48,037 nucleotides of DNA from Candidatus Gastranaerophilales bacterium (lineage in GTDB: Bacteria > Cyanobacteriota > Vampirovibrionia > Gastranaerophilales > Gastranaerophilaceae), in the NCBI GenBank assembly GCA_947624325.1, contig CANQJT010000010.1, positions 1 to 48,037 on the forward strand, in the 5' to 3' direction. How positions within the stretch are numbered: position 1 is the first letter of the stretch; each line of letters opens with the position of its first letter. Made by a program: the position numbers and the translations under genes. This document shows, piece after piece, positions 1 through 8,651 of this stretch. The notes below the pieces were generated by a model that was not told where the DNA came from, made no database searches, and saw only the letters and a list, made by a program, of their open reading frames with translations.

Positions 1-2754
1 GACGGGTCTTGGAGCCAGTTAGATTTAACAAACTACGGAAATATTTATATTAAAGATGAAATAAAACGTTTAGACGGTGTTGGTGACGTAAACGTATTTG
101 GTGCAGGCGATTATAGTATGAGAATATGGCTTGACCCACAGAAAATGGCTAACTTAAATGTTTCTGTAAGTGAAGTGCAGGCTGCCGTTCAAACTCAAAA
201 CGTTCAGGTTTCGTCAGGTGCTTTAGGTTCACTGCCAAGTAAATCTAACCAGACTTTAAGAATGACTCTTATGACAAAAGGGCGTTTAATAGAACCAGAG
301 GAATTTGAAAATATTATAGTAAGGTCAAATACGGACGGTTCAAGTATCAGAATAAAAGATATAGCAAGGGTTGAACTCGGTGCATACAGCTATGATAAAT
401 TAGGTTTAATCGGAGGAAAGCCCGTTGCCGTTATTCAGGTTGTACCTCTGCCGGGGGCTAATACAATTAATATTGTAAATTTAGTTAATAAAAAGATAGC
501 GGAAATTAATAAAACACTTCCCGAATCACTTGAAATTAAGATGATGCACGATGATTCTAAATTTATTCGTGAATCAATGAAAGAAGTATTATTCACGATT
601 ATTATGACATCGTTAATAGTAATTATGGTAATATTTGTGTTCTTAGGCGACTGGAGAGCAACATTAGTACCTTGTGTAACAATCCCTGTATCATTGATAG
701 GTACATTCGCAGCCTTGCCTGTGTTTGGAATGTCAATAAATCTGTTGACTTTGTTTGCAATGGTTTTGGCGGTTGCGGTAGTAGTCGATGACGCTATTGT
801 TGTTATAGAAAACGTAAAAAGGCACTTGGAAGACGGTAAAACCCCAGTGGAAGCTACGCAGTTGACAATGCAGGAAGTTGGCGGCGCATTGGTTGCAATG
901 GCTATGGTACTTATGGCGGTATTTGTTCCGGTTTCATTTATATCAGGATTGTCGGGATTGATGTACAGACAATTTGCCGTTTGTATTGCGGTTTCTATTG
1001 CACTGTCTGCAATTTGTGCTTTGACTTTGTCACCTGCAATGTGTTCTATAATCTTAAGACCCGAAGACCCGAACAGAAAACCTTCAAATTTCTTTACTGC
1101 TTTTATCAAAAAAGTGTTTACTGCATTTGATGAAAGATTTGATAAAGTTACTCATTGGTATTTGGATATAGTTAAAAAGTTTGTTTATAATAAAAAATTA
1201 ACATTATGCTTGTATGCAGGATTTATTATATTAATGGGTATTTTGTTTAAAATAATCCCTACAGGATTTATTCCTGATGAAGACCAAGCGGTAGTTATGG
1301 CTCAAATAGTTCTGCCTCCGGGGTCTGCGTTAAATAAAACACAAGATGTATTATTAAAATTAACTGAAGAAGTTAAACAAATAGACGGTGTAGTCCCTGA
1401 AAGAATTATTACCTTCGCCGGTATAGGACCTACAAACCAGGCATTTTGTATTGTTCCGTTAAAAGAATGGAATGAAAGAAAAATATATCCTTGGGATTGG
1501 GTAATAAGAAAAATTCAAGGCAAACCCACGGATTTATCTCATAACGGTATATTGAAAGAGTTAAGAGCTCGTGCGGCAAAGATAAATGAAGCATCAATAG
1601 CTGCATTCTCGCCTCCTGCAATATCAGGTATGAGTATGTTAGGCGGTTTTGAGTTCCAAATGCTTTCAAAAGGCGAGCACTCTTTACAGGATATTGAAAG
1701 ATTTGCTAACCAATTAACCGTTGCAGCAAATCAGGATAAAGGTTTAAGCAGTGTTTATACTACTTATCAAGCAAATGTGCCTCAATACAGATTAAATATT
1801 GATTATGAAAAAGTTTTAGCTCAAAATGTTAATATACAAGAGTTGTATTCAACTTTAGCTTCAACTTTAGGTTCGTATTATATAAACGACTTTAATAAAT
1901 TAGGTCGTGTATTTAAGGTGCAGATGCAAGCTGAAGACGAATTCAGAAACAAAGTTACCGATCTTGAAAAAATATATGTAAAAAATATGAACGGACAAAT
2001 GCTGCCATTAATGACGATGATTAATATTGAGCAAACAGTAGGTGCCGCATCTATTACAAGGTTTAACCAGTATAGAAGCGTACAGTTCTCAGGTCAGGGT
2101 TCAGCAGGCAAGAGTTCGGGCGAAGCCATGAAATCCATGGAACAGGTTGCAACAAAGACTCTGCCAAAAGATGTAGGTTATGACTGGTCAGGTACATCAT
2201 TACAGGAAAGAGAATCTTCGGGACAAACAGGTGTAGTTATTGCCTTAGCTCTGACTTTCGTATACTTGTTCTTGGTTGCACTGTATGAAAGCTGGTCAAT
2301 ACCTGTTGCGGTATTGTTAATAGCTCCTGTTGCCGCATTAGGTGCTTTAATATTCCAAATGATGATAGGTCAATCCTTTGACTTATATTCTCAGGTTGGT
2401 ATGATAGCCCTAATCGGTATTGCGGCAAAACAGTCCATATTAATCGTAGAATTCGCAAAAGATTTGCATGAAAATAAAGGGTTAAGTATTGAAGATGCCG
2501 CTATAGAAGCTGCAAGAATAAGGTTTAGAGCTATTATGATGACGGCTTTAGCTTTTGTATTCGGTGTATTACCAATGGTATTCGCAACAGGTGCAGGTGC
2601 TCAAAGCCGTATTTCTGTCGGCTCTACAGTATTCGGCGGTATGACGGCAGCTGCTACGATAGGTACTATTTTAACTCCTGTTTTCTATGTACTTGTTCAA
2701 TCTTTCGTTGAAAATCTTGCAAAAAGAAAGAAAGTAAATACTGAAAATAATTAG
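1..2754 (+). CDS. RND-family (HAE1/AcrB-like) multidrug efflux transporter, 5'-truncated
   Basis: This is the inner-membrane proton/drug antiporter of a tripartite efflux pump. The reading frame is open from base 1, and the first 39 codons (ending at the ATG at 118) match the AcrB porter-domain region before the conserved MRIWLDP, so the true start lies outside the window. About 917 of roughly 1030 residues are present. The TM4 proton-relay aspartates are seen in [15 protein letters not shown] (bases 787-792), and the TM10 relay lysine in [16 protein letters not shown]. Two hydrophobic blocks (about 600-1060 and 2230-2700) are the usual two six-helix halves, missing TM1. A TolC-like gene follows 22 bp downstream. 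By family precedent a membrane-fusion protein gene would lie upstream. The substrate cannot be read from the sequence. Confidence 0.95.
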   Translation, partial: DGSWSQLDLTNYGNIYIKDEIKRLDGVGDVNVFGAGDYSMRIWLDPQKMANLNVSVSEVQAAVQTQNVQVSSGALGSLPSKSNQTLRMTLMTKGRLIEPEEFENIIVRSNTDGSSIRIKDIARVELGAYSYDKLGLIGGKPVAVIQVVPLPGANTINIVNLVNKKIAEINKTLPESLEIKMMHDDSKFIRESMKEVLFTIIMTSLIVIMVIFVFLGDWRATLVPCVTIPVSLIGTFAALPVFGMSINLLTLFAMVLAVAVVVDDAIVVIENVKRHLEDGKTPVEATQLTMQEVGGALVAMAMVLMAVFVPVSFISGLSGLMYRQFAVCIAVSIALSAICALTLSPAMCSIILRPEDPNRKPSNFFTAFIKKVFTAFDERFDKVTHWYLDIVKKFVYNKKLTLCLYAGFIILMGILFKIIPTGFIPDEDQAVVMAQIVLPPGSALNKTQDVLLKLTEEVKQIDGVVPERIITFAGIGPTNQAFCIVPLKEWNERKIYPWDWVIRKIQGKPTDLSHNGILKELRARAAKINEASIAAFSPPAISGMSMLGGFEFQMLSKGEHSLQDIERFANQLTVAANQDKGLSSVYTTYQANVPQYRLNIDYEKVLAQNVNIQELYSTLASTLGSYYINDFNKLGRVFKVQMQAEDEFRNKVTDLEKIYVKNMNGQMLPLMTMINIEQTVGAASITRFNQYRSVQFSGQGSAGKSSGEAMKSMEQVATKTLPKDVGYDWSGTSLQERESSGQTGVVIALALTFVYLFLVALYESWSIPVAVLLIAPVAALGALIFQMMIGQSFDLYSQVGMIALIGIAAKQSILIVEFAKDLHENKGLSIEDAAIEAARIRFRAIMMTALAFVFGVLPMVFATGAGAQSRISVGSTVFGGMTAAATIGTILTPVFYVLVQSFVENLAKRKKVNTENN

Positions 2755-2776
2755 TTTTAAGAGTAGAGTGGAAAAA

Positions 2777-4447
2777 ATGAATAAAAAATTATTATTATTT
2801 ATATTGTTGGTAATGGCAAGTCCTGTTTTTGCGGAGGATGAAAATGCCATAAGGGATGAATTAATTATTCCTCAGATAATAAATGAGCTTCCCTCAAGAA
2901 TGACAACTGCCGAAACTCAGCCTGCCGTTGAGATAAATAAAACAAAAAGTAAAAAGTCCTTAAAAAATATATTTACAAGAAATAAAAAAGCAAAAAATAA
3001 ACCTGCTAAAGAACTAAATGCAGTTGAACCGCAGGTTGAAGAAATTAAAACAATAGAAAAAGTTCAAAAAGAGCAAAAGAAAAAAATAAAACTCGCTAAA
3101 AAACAAAAGAAAGCCGAAAAGAAAAATAAAACAGAACAAAAAGAAATTCCTGCAGTTACGGAAGGAAATTCGCAAACAGTTTTAACGGATACGGCTTATC
3201 AAGGAAGTATTGAAACAAATAAAATAATAGAAGTTAATGATTGCGTTAAAATTGCACTTGAACATCATCCTGCAATAAAGTCAGCAATGAGTAATGCAGA
3301 AATATATAAAAGCAAAATAGCGCAGGCCTGGGCAAATTATTTTCCGACTTTTTCAGCAGGAGTTAGCTATTCAAGAAATGATATGCAGGTATCAAACTTT
3401 GCATTTCCCACTCAGGTTTATGATATGTTCTATACTCCTACTGTATCAGGCAATATGCTGTTATTTGATTTCGGAAAAACAAAGGCTCAAGCGGATTTAG
3501 CAAAAAGGACATATGAATCTGCAAAATATAATCTTGAAACGGCAATAAATACCGTTGTATTTACCGTAAAACAAGCATATTATAATCTTTTATTTGCTCA
3601 ACAGCAGGTAAAAGTTTATGAAGATACCGTAAAGGATTATACACTTCACTTAGAACAGGCAAAAGCATATTATGATATAGGTACAAAAGCCAGAATAGAT
3701 GTATTAACGGCAGAACATAATTTGGGAAGAGCTAAATTAAATCTGCTTCAGGCAAAAAATACATTGAAAATTGCATATGTACAATTAAGCAATGCAATGG
3801 GCATGCCGGATTACACTAATTATGATGTAACAGATAATTTAACAACAAAAGCTTATGACATCAATGCAGATGATGCAGTAAATACTGCATATGATACAAG
3901 CCCCGAGTTATTGGCGGCAAAAAAGAGAGCAGATGCGTCCGAACTTTTGGTTCGGGCATCAAGAAGAGCATTTACCCCTAATTTATCAGGGTTTGCATCT
4001 TATTCAAGAGGCGGAAAAAGAATGGATACCGATTACGGGTATCAAGTTGGTGCGCAGTTAAATTATCAAACCGTAAACTTATTACAGTTGAAAAAACAAG
4101 TTGATGAAGCAAAAGCTACATACAAAAAAGACCTTGCTGATTATGAAAATACTAAACAAACCATATATTTTGAGGTTAAACAGGCATATTTAAATATGAC
4201 CACCGCACAGGAAAGCATATCTGTAGCAAAATTATCCATGGATCAGGCTAAAGAACAGTATGACCAAGCATCGGGCAGATATAAAGTAGGTTTAGGCGAT
4301 GCAATAGAGCTGAAAGATGCGGAAACAACCTACAGAAATTCACAGCTTGATTATTACAATACACTTTTGAATTACCATGTATCTGCTGCAAACCTTGAAA
4401 AGTTAATGGGTGTACCGTTGAATACATCGGATGTGGATTTATTATAA
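2777..4447 (+). CDS. TolC-family outer-membrane efflux protein with lysine-rich N-terminal insert
   Basis: This is the outer-membrane channel of the efflux pump. The ATG at 2777 gives a clean signal peptide ([19 protein letters not shown], then ED), so it is preferred over the in-frame GTG at 2768. About residues 155-556 form the repeated OEP domain: two long alpha-helical halves rich in Q, A, Y and K, with beta-strand segments such as [10 protein letters not shown] and GFASYSRGG. Between the signal peptide and this domain lies an unusual segment of about 130 residues. It is very lysine-rich at about residues 50-125 (for example [20 protein letters not shown]), predicted disordered, and absent from E. 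coli TolC. It is co-transcribed with the RND gene. Its stop overlaps the convergent thrC end by 6 bp. Confidence 0.9.
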   Translation: MNKKLLLFILLVMASPVFAEDENAIRDELIIPQIINELPSRMTTAETQPAVEINKTKSKKSLKNIFTRNKKAKNKPAKELNAVEPQVEEIKTIEKVQKEQKKKIKLAKKQKKAEKKNKTEQKEIPAVTEGNSQTVLTDTAYQGSIETNKIIEVNDCVKIALEHHPAIKSAMSNAEIYKSKIAQAWANYFPTFSAGVSYSRNDMQVSNFAFPTQVYDMFYTPTVSGNMLLFDFGKTKAQADLAKRTYESAKYNLETAINTVVFTVKQAYYNLLFAQQQVKVYEDTVKDYTLHLEQAKAYYDIGTKARIDVLTAEHNLGRAKLNLLQAKNTLKIAYVQLSNAMGMPDYTNYDVTDNLTTKAYDINADDAVNTAYDTSPELLAAKKRADASELLVRASRRAFTPNLSGFASYSRGGKRMDTDYGYQVGAQLNYQTVNLLQLKKQVDEAKATYKKDLADYENTKQTIYFEVKQAYLNMTTAQESISVAKLSMDQAKEQYDQASGRYKVGLGDAIELKDAETTYRNSQLDYYNTLLNYHVSAANLEKLMGVPLNTSDVDLL

Positions 4448-5509
4448 GTTAATTATATTAAGAATTTCATGTAAATCCGCTTTGGTTCTTTTAACTTGAG
4501 CACCTGCATATTTTATTGCACTATCCGGGTCTTTTAAGCCGTTACCTGTTAAAATACAAACGGATGTCGAATCTTTTTTAATAAGTCCCATTTTGTTAGC
4601 TTTAATTAAGCCTGCAACGGATGCGGCACTCCCGGGTTCGGCTAAAATGCCCTCCGTTGATGCCATAAGTTTATATGCTTCAATAATTTCTTCATCTGTT
4701 ACGCAATCTATTCTGCCATCTGATAAATCTCTTGCTCTTTCAGCTTGTTTCCAGCTTGCAGGATTGCCTATTCTTATAGCAGTTGCAATTGTTTCAGGAT
4801 GCATAATTCTTTCCCCTCTAACTATTGCGGCTGCGCCTTCTGCTTCATAGCCCATCATTTTAGGGAGCTGTGAGCATTTTTGAAGGTTAAAAAATTCTTC
4901 GTAACCTTTAAAATATGCTGTTATATTACCTGCATTACCTACGGGTATAAAATGATAATCAGGAGCATCGCCCAAAGCTTCAATAATTTCAAAAGCACCT
5001 GTTTTTTGTCCTTCAATTCTGTATGGGTTTACGGAGTTTACCAGTGTTATGGGCGAATTTTTGGATATTTCGATAACCATTTCAAGCGCCTCATCAAAAT
5101 TACCTTGAATAGCAATAATTTCAGCACCGTACATCATGGCTTGAGAAAGTTTACCAAGCGCAATATAACCGTCAGGAATTAAAACAAAAACTCTGACACC
5201 TGCTTTTGCCCCGTAAGCTGCAGCCGCTGCACTTGTATTACCTGTAGAAGCACAAATAATGGCTTTTGAGCCATCTTCAACGGCTTTTGTTACAGCCATT
5301 GTCATTCCTCTGTCTTTAAAACTGCCTGTCGGGTTCGCCCCTTCATATTTTAAATAAACATTACCTTTTAAACCTATTTTCTTAGCTAAATTATCGGCTT
5401 TTATTAAAGGAGTATTCCCTTCATTTAATGTAATTACAGGAGTTGAATCCGATACGGGTAAATATTCTCTATATTTATTTATTAATCCCTGATAATGATT
5501 TTTTTCCAT
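4442..5509 (-). CDS. thrC: Threonine synthase
   Basis: This PLP enzyme converts O-phosphohomoserine to threonine, the last step of threonine synthesis. At 355 residues it has the length of the short bacterial/archaeal-type enzyme. The PLP-binding lysine is in [12 protein letters not shown] (K65), and a phosphate-binding loop is seen in PVGNAGN. A strong Shine-Dalgarno AGGAGG sits 6 bp before the ATG and overlaps the stop region of hom, only 9 bp upstream. The two genes therefore form a hom-thrC operon, with translation of thrC probably coupled to hom. The 3' end overlaps the convergent TolC-like gene by 6 bp, so neither gene has room for its own terminator. Confidence 0.95.
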   Translation of the reverse strand: MEKNHYQGLINKYREYLPVSDSTPVITLNEGNTPLIKADNLAKKIGLKGNVYLKYEGANPTGSFKDRGMTMAVTKAVEDGSKAIICASTGNTSAAAAAYGAKAGVRVFVLIPDGYIALGKLSQAMMYGAEIIAIQGNFDEALEMVIEISKNSPITLVNSVNPYRIEGQKTGAFEIIEALGDAPDYHFIPVGNAGNITAYFKGYEEFFNLQKCSQLPKMMGYEAEGAAAIVRGERIMHPETIATAIRIGNPASWKQAERARDLSDGRIDCVTDEEIIEAYKLMASTEGILAEPGSAASVAGLIKANKMGLIKKDSTSVCILTGNGLKDPDSAIKYAGAQVKRTKADLHEILNIINL

Positions 5510-5518
5510 AAAAGCCTC

Positions 5519-6790
5519 CTAATTCATTACCCTTAACAGGTTATTTATATTTTTTATACTGTCTGATTTTATCAATTCTTTTAATGCGTTTTGCACATCA
5601 GCTTCTTTACTTGTTTCGGTTAATACAACTATCTCAGCGGTATTATCTTTATTAATTCCTTTTTGCATAATTGTTGAAATATTTATATTATTTTTTCCGC
5701 ATATTGTACCTATAATACCGATAGTTCCGGGGTTATTGCTTGTTGTAATTGAAATATAATAATCATTATAGGTATCGCCTATATCAATTTGTTCTGCTGA
5801 TTCATTGTGAGTACAAATTGACTGCGGAAGCGGAGAATTGGTAATTTCAAGTTCCGATGCCAAGACAAGCAAGTCGCCTGCAACCGAGCTGGATGTTGGT
5901 TCGGCTCCTGCTCCTGCGCCTGTGAAAACCAAGTCGCCTACAGGATAACCCGATAGCATTATAGAATTTGTTGCGTTATCTACCTTAGCCAATAAGTGTT
6001 TTTTTGCAACAAGCATCGGATGAACTCTTACATCAATTTTACCGTCGTTTAATACTCTTCCCATTGCAATAAGTTTTATTCTGTAACCTAATTCTTTTGC
6101 GGATTTGATATCTTGCGAAGTTATCTTTGTTATTCCTTCACGGTAAATTTTATTAATATCAATTCTTTTGTTGAATGAAATTGTGGATAATATTGCTATT
6201 TTATAAGCTGCATCAAAACCTTCCACGTCGCCGGTCGGGTTTGTCTCTGCATAACCAAGTTCTTGAGCTTGTTTAAGTGCTGTTTCATATGACAGTCCCT
6301 GCTCTGCCATTTTAGTTAAAATATAATTTGTTGTCCCGTTTAGTATTGCGGCAATTTTGGTTATTTTATTAGCACTTAAAATAGTTTTTATTGGCATTAT
6401 AATCGGAATACCTCCGGCTACTGCCGCTTCATATAATATTACGGTATTTTTTTCTCTGGCTAAAGAAAAAAGTTCACTGCCGTGTTTTGCTAAAAGTTCT
6501 TTATTCGCTGTTACGATGTGTTTTCCGTTATTTATTGCCGTTTTTAATAAATCAAATATAGGATTTACTCCGCCTGCTACTTCAACAACCACATCAATGT
6601 CAGGATTATTGACAATTTCATAAGGGTTATCGGTTAACAAAGAATTATTAAAATTTTCAATATTTCTTTTTTTATTAATATTTTTGACGGCGATTTTTTT
6701 AATTGTAATTTCTTTAAATGATTTTATTGTTTCAAAAACTCCGCATCCTACTGTTCCAAAACCTATTATTCCTATATTTAATGATTTCAT
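5519..6790 (-). CDS. hom: Homoserine dehydrogenase with ACT domain
   Basis: The enzyme reduces aspartate semialdehyde to homoserine with NAD(P)H, the branch point to threonine and methionine. The N-terminal Rossmann motif is GIIGFGTVGCGVFE (residues 7-20). The central catalytic region has the conserved ILNGTTNYILTKM and GYAETNPTGDVEGFDAAYK. The C-terminal part, about residues 345-423 (YYISITTSNNPGTIGIIG), is an ACT domain, which in this family usually mediates threonine feedback inhibition. At 423 residues it is the standard monofunctional form, not fused to aspartokinase. The start has a GGAG Shine-Dalgarno 6 bp upstream. A good sigma70-type promoter lies at 6808-6836, and thrC follows after 9 bp. 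Confidence 0.95.
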   Translation of the reverse strand: MKSLNIGIIGFGTVGCGVFETIKSFKEITIKKIAVKNINKKRNIENFNNSLLTDNPYEIVNNPDIDVVVEVAGGVNPIFDLLKTAINNGKHIVTANKELLAKHGSELFSLAREKNTVILYEAAVAGGIPIIMPIKTILSANKITKIAAILNGTTNYILTKMAEQGLSYETALKQAQELGYAETNPTGDVEGFDAAYKIAILSTISFNKRIDINKIYREGITKITSQDIKSAKELGYRIKLIAMGRVLNDGKIDVRVHPMLVAKKHLLAKVDNATNSIMLSGYPVGDLVFTGAGAGAEPTSSSVAGDLLVLASELEITNSPLPQSICTHNESAEQIDIGDTYNDYYISITTSNNPGTIGIIGTICGKNNINISTIMQKGINKDNTAEIVVLTETSKEADVQNALKELIKSDSIKNINNLLRVMN

Positions 6791-6807
6791 AATTACTCCG
6801 ATTAAGA

Positions 6808-6836
6808 TTTATAAGATAATTAAACCACAATAACAA
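6808..6836 (-). promoter_or_regulatory. Sigma70-type promoter for hom-thrC
   Basis: On the minus strand, TTGTTA (6831-6836) is followed after exactly 17 bp by TATAAA (6808-6813). Transcription would start near 6801, about 10 bases before the hom ATG, just enough to include its GGAG ribosome site. The position immediately upstream of hom supports the call. No operator or leader peptide is visible in so short a leader. Confidence 0.55.
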
Positions 6837-6875
6837 CTAAAAAAACATAAGGTTAAAAGTATTAAGTAATATTAC

Positions 6876-6909
6876 AAAAAAAGAGGTGATTTTTATCACC
6901 TCTTTTTTA
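6876..6909 (-). terminator. Rho-independent terminator, T-rich on both strands
   Basis: A perfect stem of AAAAAAGAGGTGAT against ATCACCTCTTTTTT (6877-6890 and 6895-6908) closes a four-base TTTT loop. It begins 16 bp beyond the stop of the zinc-ribbon gene, for which it is the terminator. Because both arms carry the A/T tails it could also work in the other direction. It separates the zinc-ribbon gene from the hom-thrC promoter. Confidence 0.85.
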
Positions 6910-6924
6910 AGATTTACTTAAAAT

Positions 6925-7206
6925 TTAATTATTAGCTTCAGCTTCTTTTATTGCTGCATAGCAGTCTTTACAATAAACTTCTTTACCTTCTATCGGTTTA
7001 AAAGGAACTTTTGTCTGGCAACCGCATTTAGAACAAGTAACTTCGTAAAGTTTTTTTCTGTTTTTTTGTCTTCTGTTTTTTCTGCATTCGGGGCAACGTT
7101 TTGGTTTGTTAACAAGACCTCTTTGCGCATAAAATTCTTGTTCCCCGGCAGTAAATACAAATTCACTTCCGCAATCTTCGCAAATGAGCTTTTCGTCTTC
7201 GTACAT
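6925..7206 (-). CDS. Small zinc-ribbon protein with four CxxC pairs
   Basis: A 93-residue protein with four CxxC pairs: C9/C12, C38/C41, C58/C61 and C79/C82. This is enough for two zinc ribbons. The first half (LICEDCGSEFVFTAGEQEFY, then a CPEC pair) matches the widespread 'probable zinc-ribbon' family. The second half (CSKCG ... YCKDCY) matches the CxxC-KCxxC-type ribbon often found beside it. Function is unknown in both families; nucleic-acid binding is only an inference from the basic linker (KNRRQKNRKK). The start at 7206 is chosen because it has a strong AAGGAG eight bases upstream; a longer in-frame start at 7284 has none. The gene is monocistronic, with its own terminator at 6876-6909. 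Confidence 0.85.
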   Translation of the reverse strand: MYEDEKLICEDCGSEFVFTAGEQEFYAQRGLVNKPKRCPECRKNRRQKNRKKLYEVTCSKCGCQTKVPFKPIEGKEVYCKDCYAAIKEAEANN

Positions 7207-7310
7207 TTTGGTTTTCTCCTTAGTTTGGTAATATTTGTAAATAATTGCGATAGGAATAAACGTTTTTTCAGAAAAATTTATCACTAGGTAGTTATCTACA
7301 AAAAATATTG

Positions 7311-7316
7311 TATAAT
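7311..7316 (+). promoter_or_regulatory. Candidate -10 box for the 7571-13309 cluster
   Basis: TATAAT lies at 7311-7316, preceded by TTG, with no good -35 at 17 bp. If used, transcription would start near 7323 and the mRNA would have a leader of about 250 bases. That leader would contain the GTCCGA repeat element and the 7507-7540 dyad. The call rests only on the -10 match in an AT-rich gap. Confidence 0.35.
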
Positions 7317-7349
7317 TTTAGTCAACATTTATCAAGATTAATAAAGAAA

Positions 7350-7465
7350 GTCCGAACAAAATTTTACGATAAGCCACGAAGTGGTGATACAAAGCGAGGC
7401 ATCGCAATGTAGTGAGGATTACAAAGTGAATATCTGAGCAACAGAAGAGTGCGGCACCGGATTAT
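7350..7465 (+). repeat. GTCCGA...CCGGATTA intergenic repeat, copy 1
   Basis: A 116-bp, relatively GC-rich block in a 364-bp divergent gap (7207-7570). Its left end (GTCCGAACAAAATTTTACGA, then TAAG) and right end (GTGCGGCACCGGATTA) recur at 36284-36398, and in a short form at 33343-33392. The middle (7374-7445) is a run of purine-rich units such as CGAAGTGG, AAGCGAGG and TAGTGAGG that is not conserved in the other copies. It could be a mobile repeat or a structured RNA in a leader. No coding potential is seen. Confidence 0.6.
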
Positions 7466-7506
7466 ATGAAAATGTAAAATTATGTAAATTTTTTATAAAA
7501 TTGTTC

Positions 7507-7540
7507 AAACATGTAGCAATAATATTATTTTAGCATGTTT
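7507..7540 (+). promoter_or_regulatory. Dyad-symmetric site upstream of the membrane-protein cluster
   Basis: AAACATG (7507-7513) is mirrored by CATGTTT (7534-7540), and the centre is a perfect 12-bp palindrome AATAATATTATT (7518-7529). It lies 30 bp before the ATG at 7571 and has no T-run, so an operator or an RNA hairpin is more likely than a terminator. No regulator is identified. Confidence 0.35.
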
Positions 7541-7570
7541 ATAACAGCAGGCATATGTATGTGAGGCAAA

Positions 7571-8650
7571 ATGGTCTATAAGGTAGGAGTACAACAAAAT
7601 AGTCAGTTTTCAAATACTGTTTCCTTCGCCAGAAAAAAGGATAAGGAAGGTAAACAGCCTGAAGTATATATAAATGATGCATATTTAATGGTTAAAGAAA
7701 GAGAAGAACATCCACTGTTACTCAATGCAAAAATTCAGGCTACAAGATTAAAAGATGCAGTAACAACTTATCCTAAAAAAGGTTTAAAAGGCAGTAAAAA
7801 TGCGAATTTCTATGAGTTTTTAACAATGGGTACCGTCCCGTATTTAATCGGAAGCGGAATGTTAATGGCTGTGTTTAATTTTGCTTCAAAATATTTTAAT
7901 ACGGAAGCTTGTACAAAATCATTAAAACTCGGTCAAAAAATGGCAATTGGCGTAGTGTTCTACGGTGTTGCCAAGACATTATCCAAAAAATTAATAGAAC
8001 TTCCGGTTAAATGGAAACATGGGATAGATGTAAATCTTCCTTATAAAAAGGAAATAAAAGAAATCCCGGAAGAAGATAATAAAAATAAATTAGTAAAATA
8101 TGAATATCATAAAGCATATGAAAGTGTTGATTTCCCTCGTTGGGATTTACTTTATGATAATAGTAATTTTGGTGAAGAAAGAAATGCATATTATGACAAA
8201 ATAGCCGAAAAAATGCATCTTAAGACCGGCGATTTAACATCTTCGGATCAAAAAGTTAAACCTAAAATAAAAGAAAAATTAATTCAGACTAAATTATTCT
8301 CAACAATTGTATCATATTTATGGGCTGCAACAGGCGTGGGTATTGCAATGCAAGAACCTTTTGAACATATATCATTTGTTCCTCGCAAGTTAAAATTAGA
8401 ATACGGAATTAAAAATCCGTTACAATTTGTTAAGTTATTTGCAGAAAGATTTAAGGAAAGTTGTAAGTCATTTATCAATAATAACAATAAAAGCTGTGCT
8501 TTGGCAGGAAGAATTTTATTGGGAACTGCAATTGGTGTTACTTTATTAGGCAATTTTAAAACACTTTTTGACTTTAATAAAGATAGGGGCTCAAAAAATC
8601 AGGCTGCAATATCATTAATTGATAAAAGTAAAGAAAAGGTAGTATGCTAG
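7571..8650 (+). CDS. Multi-pass membrane protein of unknown function, short paralogue
   Basis: I do not recognise a named family. The 359-residue protein has a disordered N-terminus with NTVSFARKK (residues 15-23), two hydrophobic segments (about 84-105 and 119-137), a conserved-looking PVKWKHGIDV (145-154), a charged region, a third hydrophobic segment (about 241-260) and a fourth near the end (about 310-330). The next gene repeats this layout, with PIKARTGVDV in the same place, so the two are paralogues. It has no signal peptide. The start is supported by GAGG five bases upstream. It is the first gene of a tight cluster with the paralogue, a GH13 enzyme and a small membrane protein. A role in a membrane complex that serves the enzyme is inference only. 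Confidence 0.8.
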   Translation: MVYKVGVQQNSQFSNTVSFARKKDKEGKQPEVYINDAYLMVKEREEHPLLLNAKIQATRLKDAVTTYPKKGLKGSKNANFYEFLTMGTVPYLIGSGMLMAVFNFASKYFNTEACTKSLKLGQKMAIGVVFYGVAKTLSKKLIELPVKWKHGIDVNLPYKKEIKEIPEEDNKNKLVKYEYHKAYESVDFPRWDLLYDNSNFGEERNAYYDKIAEKMHLKTGDLTSSDQKVKPKIKEKLIQTKLFSTIVSYLWAATGVGIAMQEPFEHISFVPRKLKLEYGIKNPLQFVKLFAERFKESCKSFINNNNKSCALAGRILLGTAIGVTLLGNFKTLFDFNKDRGSKNQAAISLIDKSKEKVVC

Positions 8651-8651
8651 T

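Noticed and set aside
435-1109. A 224-codon open frame on the minus strand inside the RND gene.
   Set aside because: It is antisense to conserved TM segments of a clear transporter, has no ribosome site and reads as low-complexity I/T/N-rich protein.
7374-7445. A CRISPR-like array, from the repeated AGTGAGG/AGCGAGG units.
   Set aside because: Units are short, irregular and without uniform spacers; no cas genes are present.
7350-7465. RNase P RNA, because of the AAAGTCCGAAC string.
   Set aside because: The other conserved blocks of RNase P are missing, the length is far too short, and the same ends recur at two other sites.
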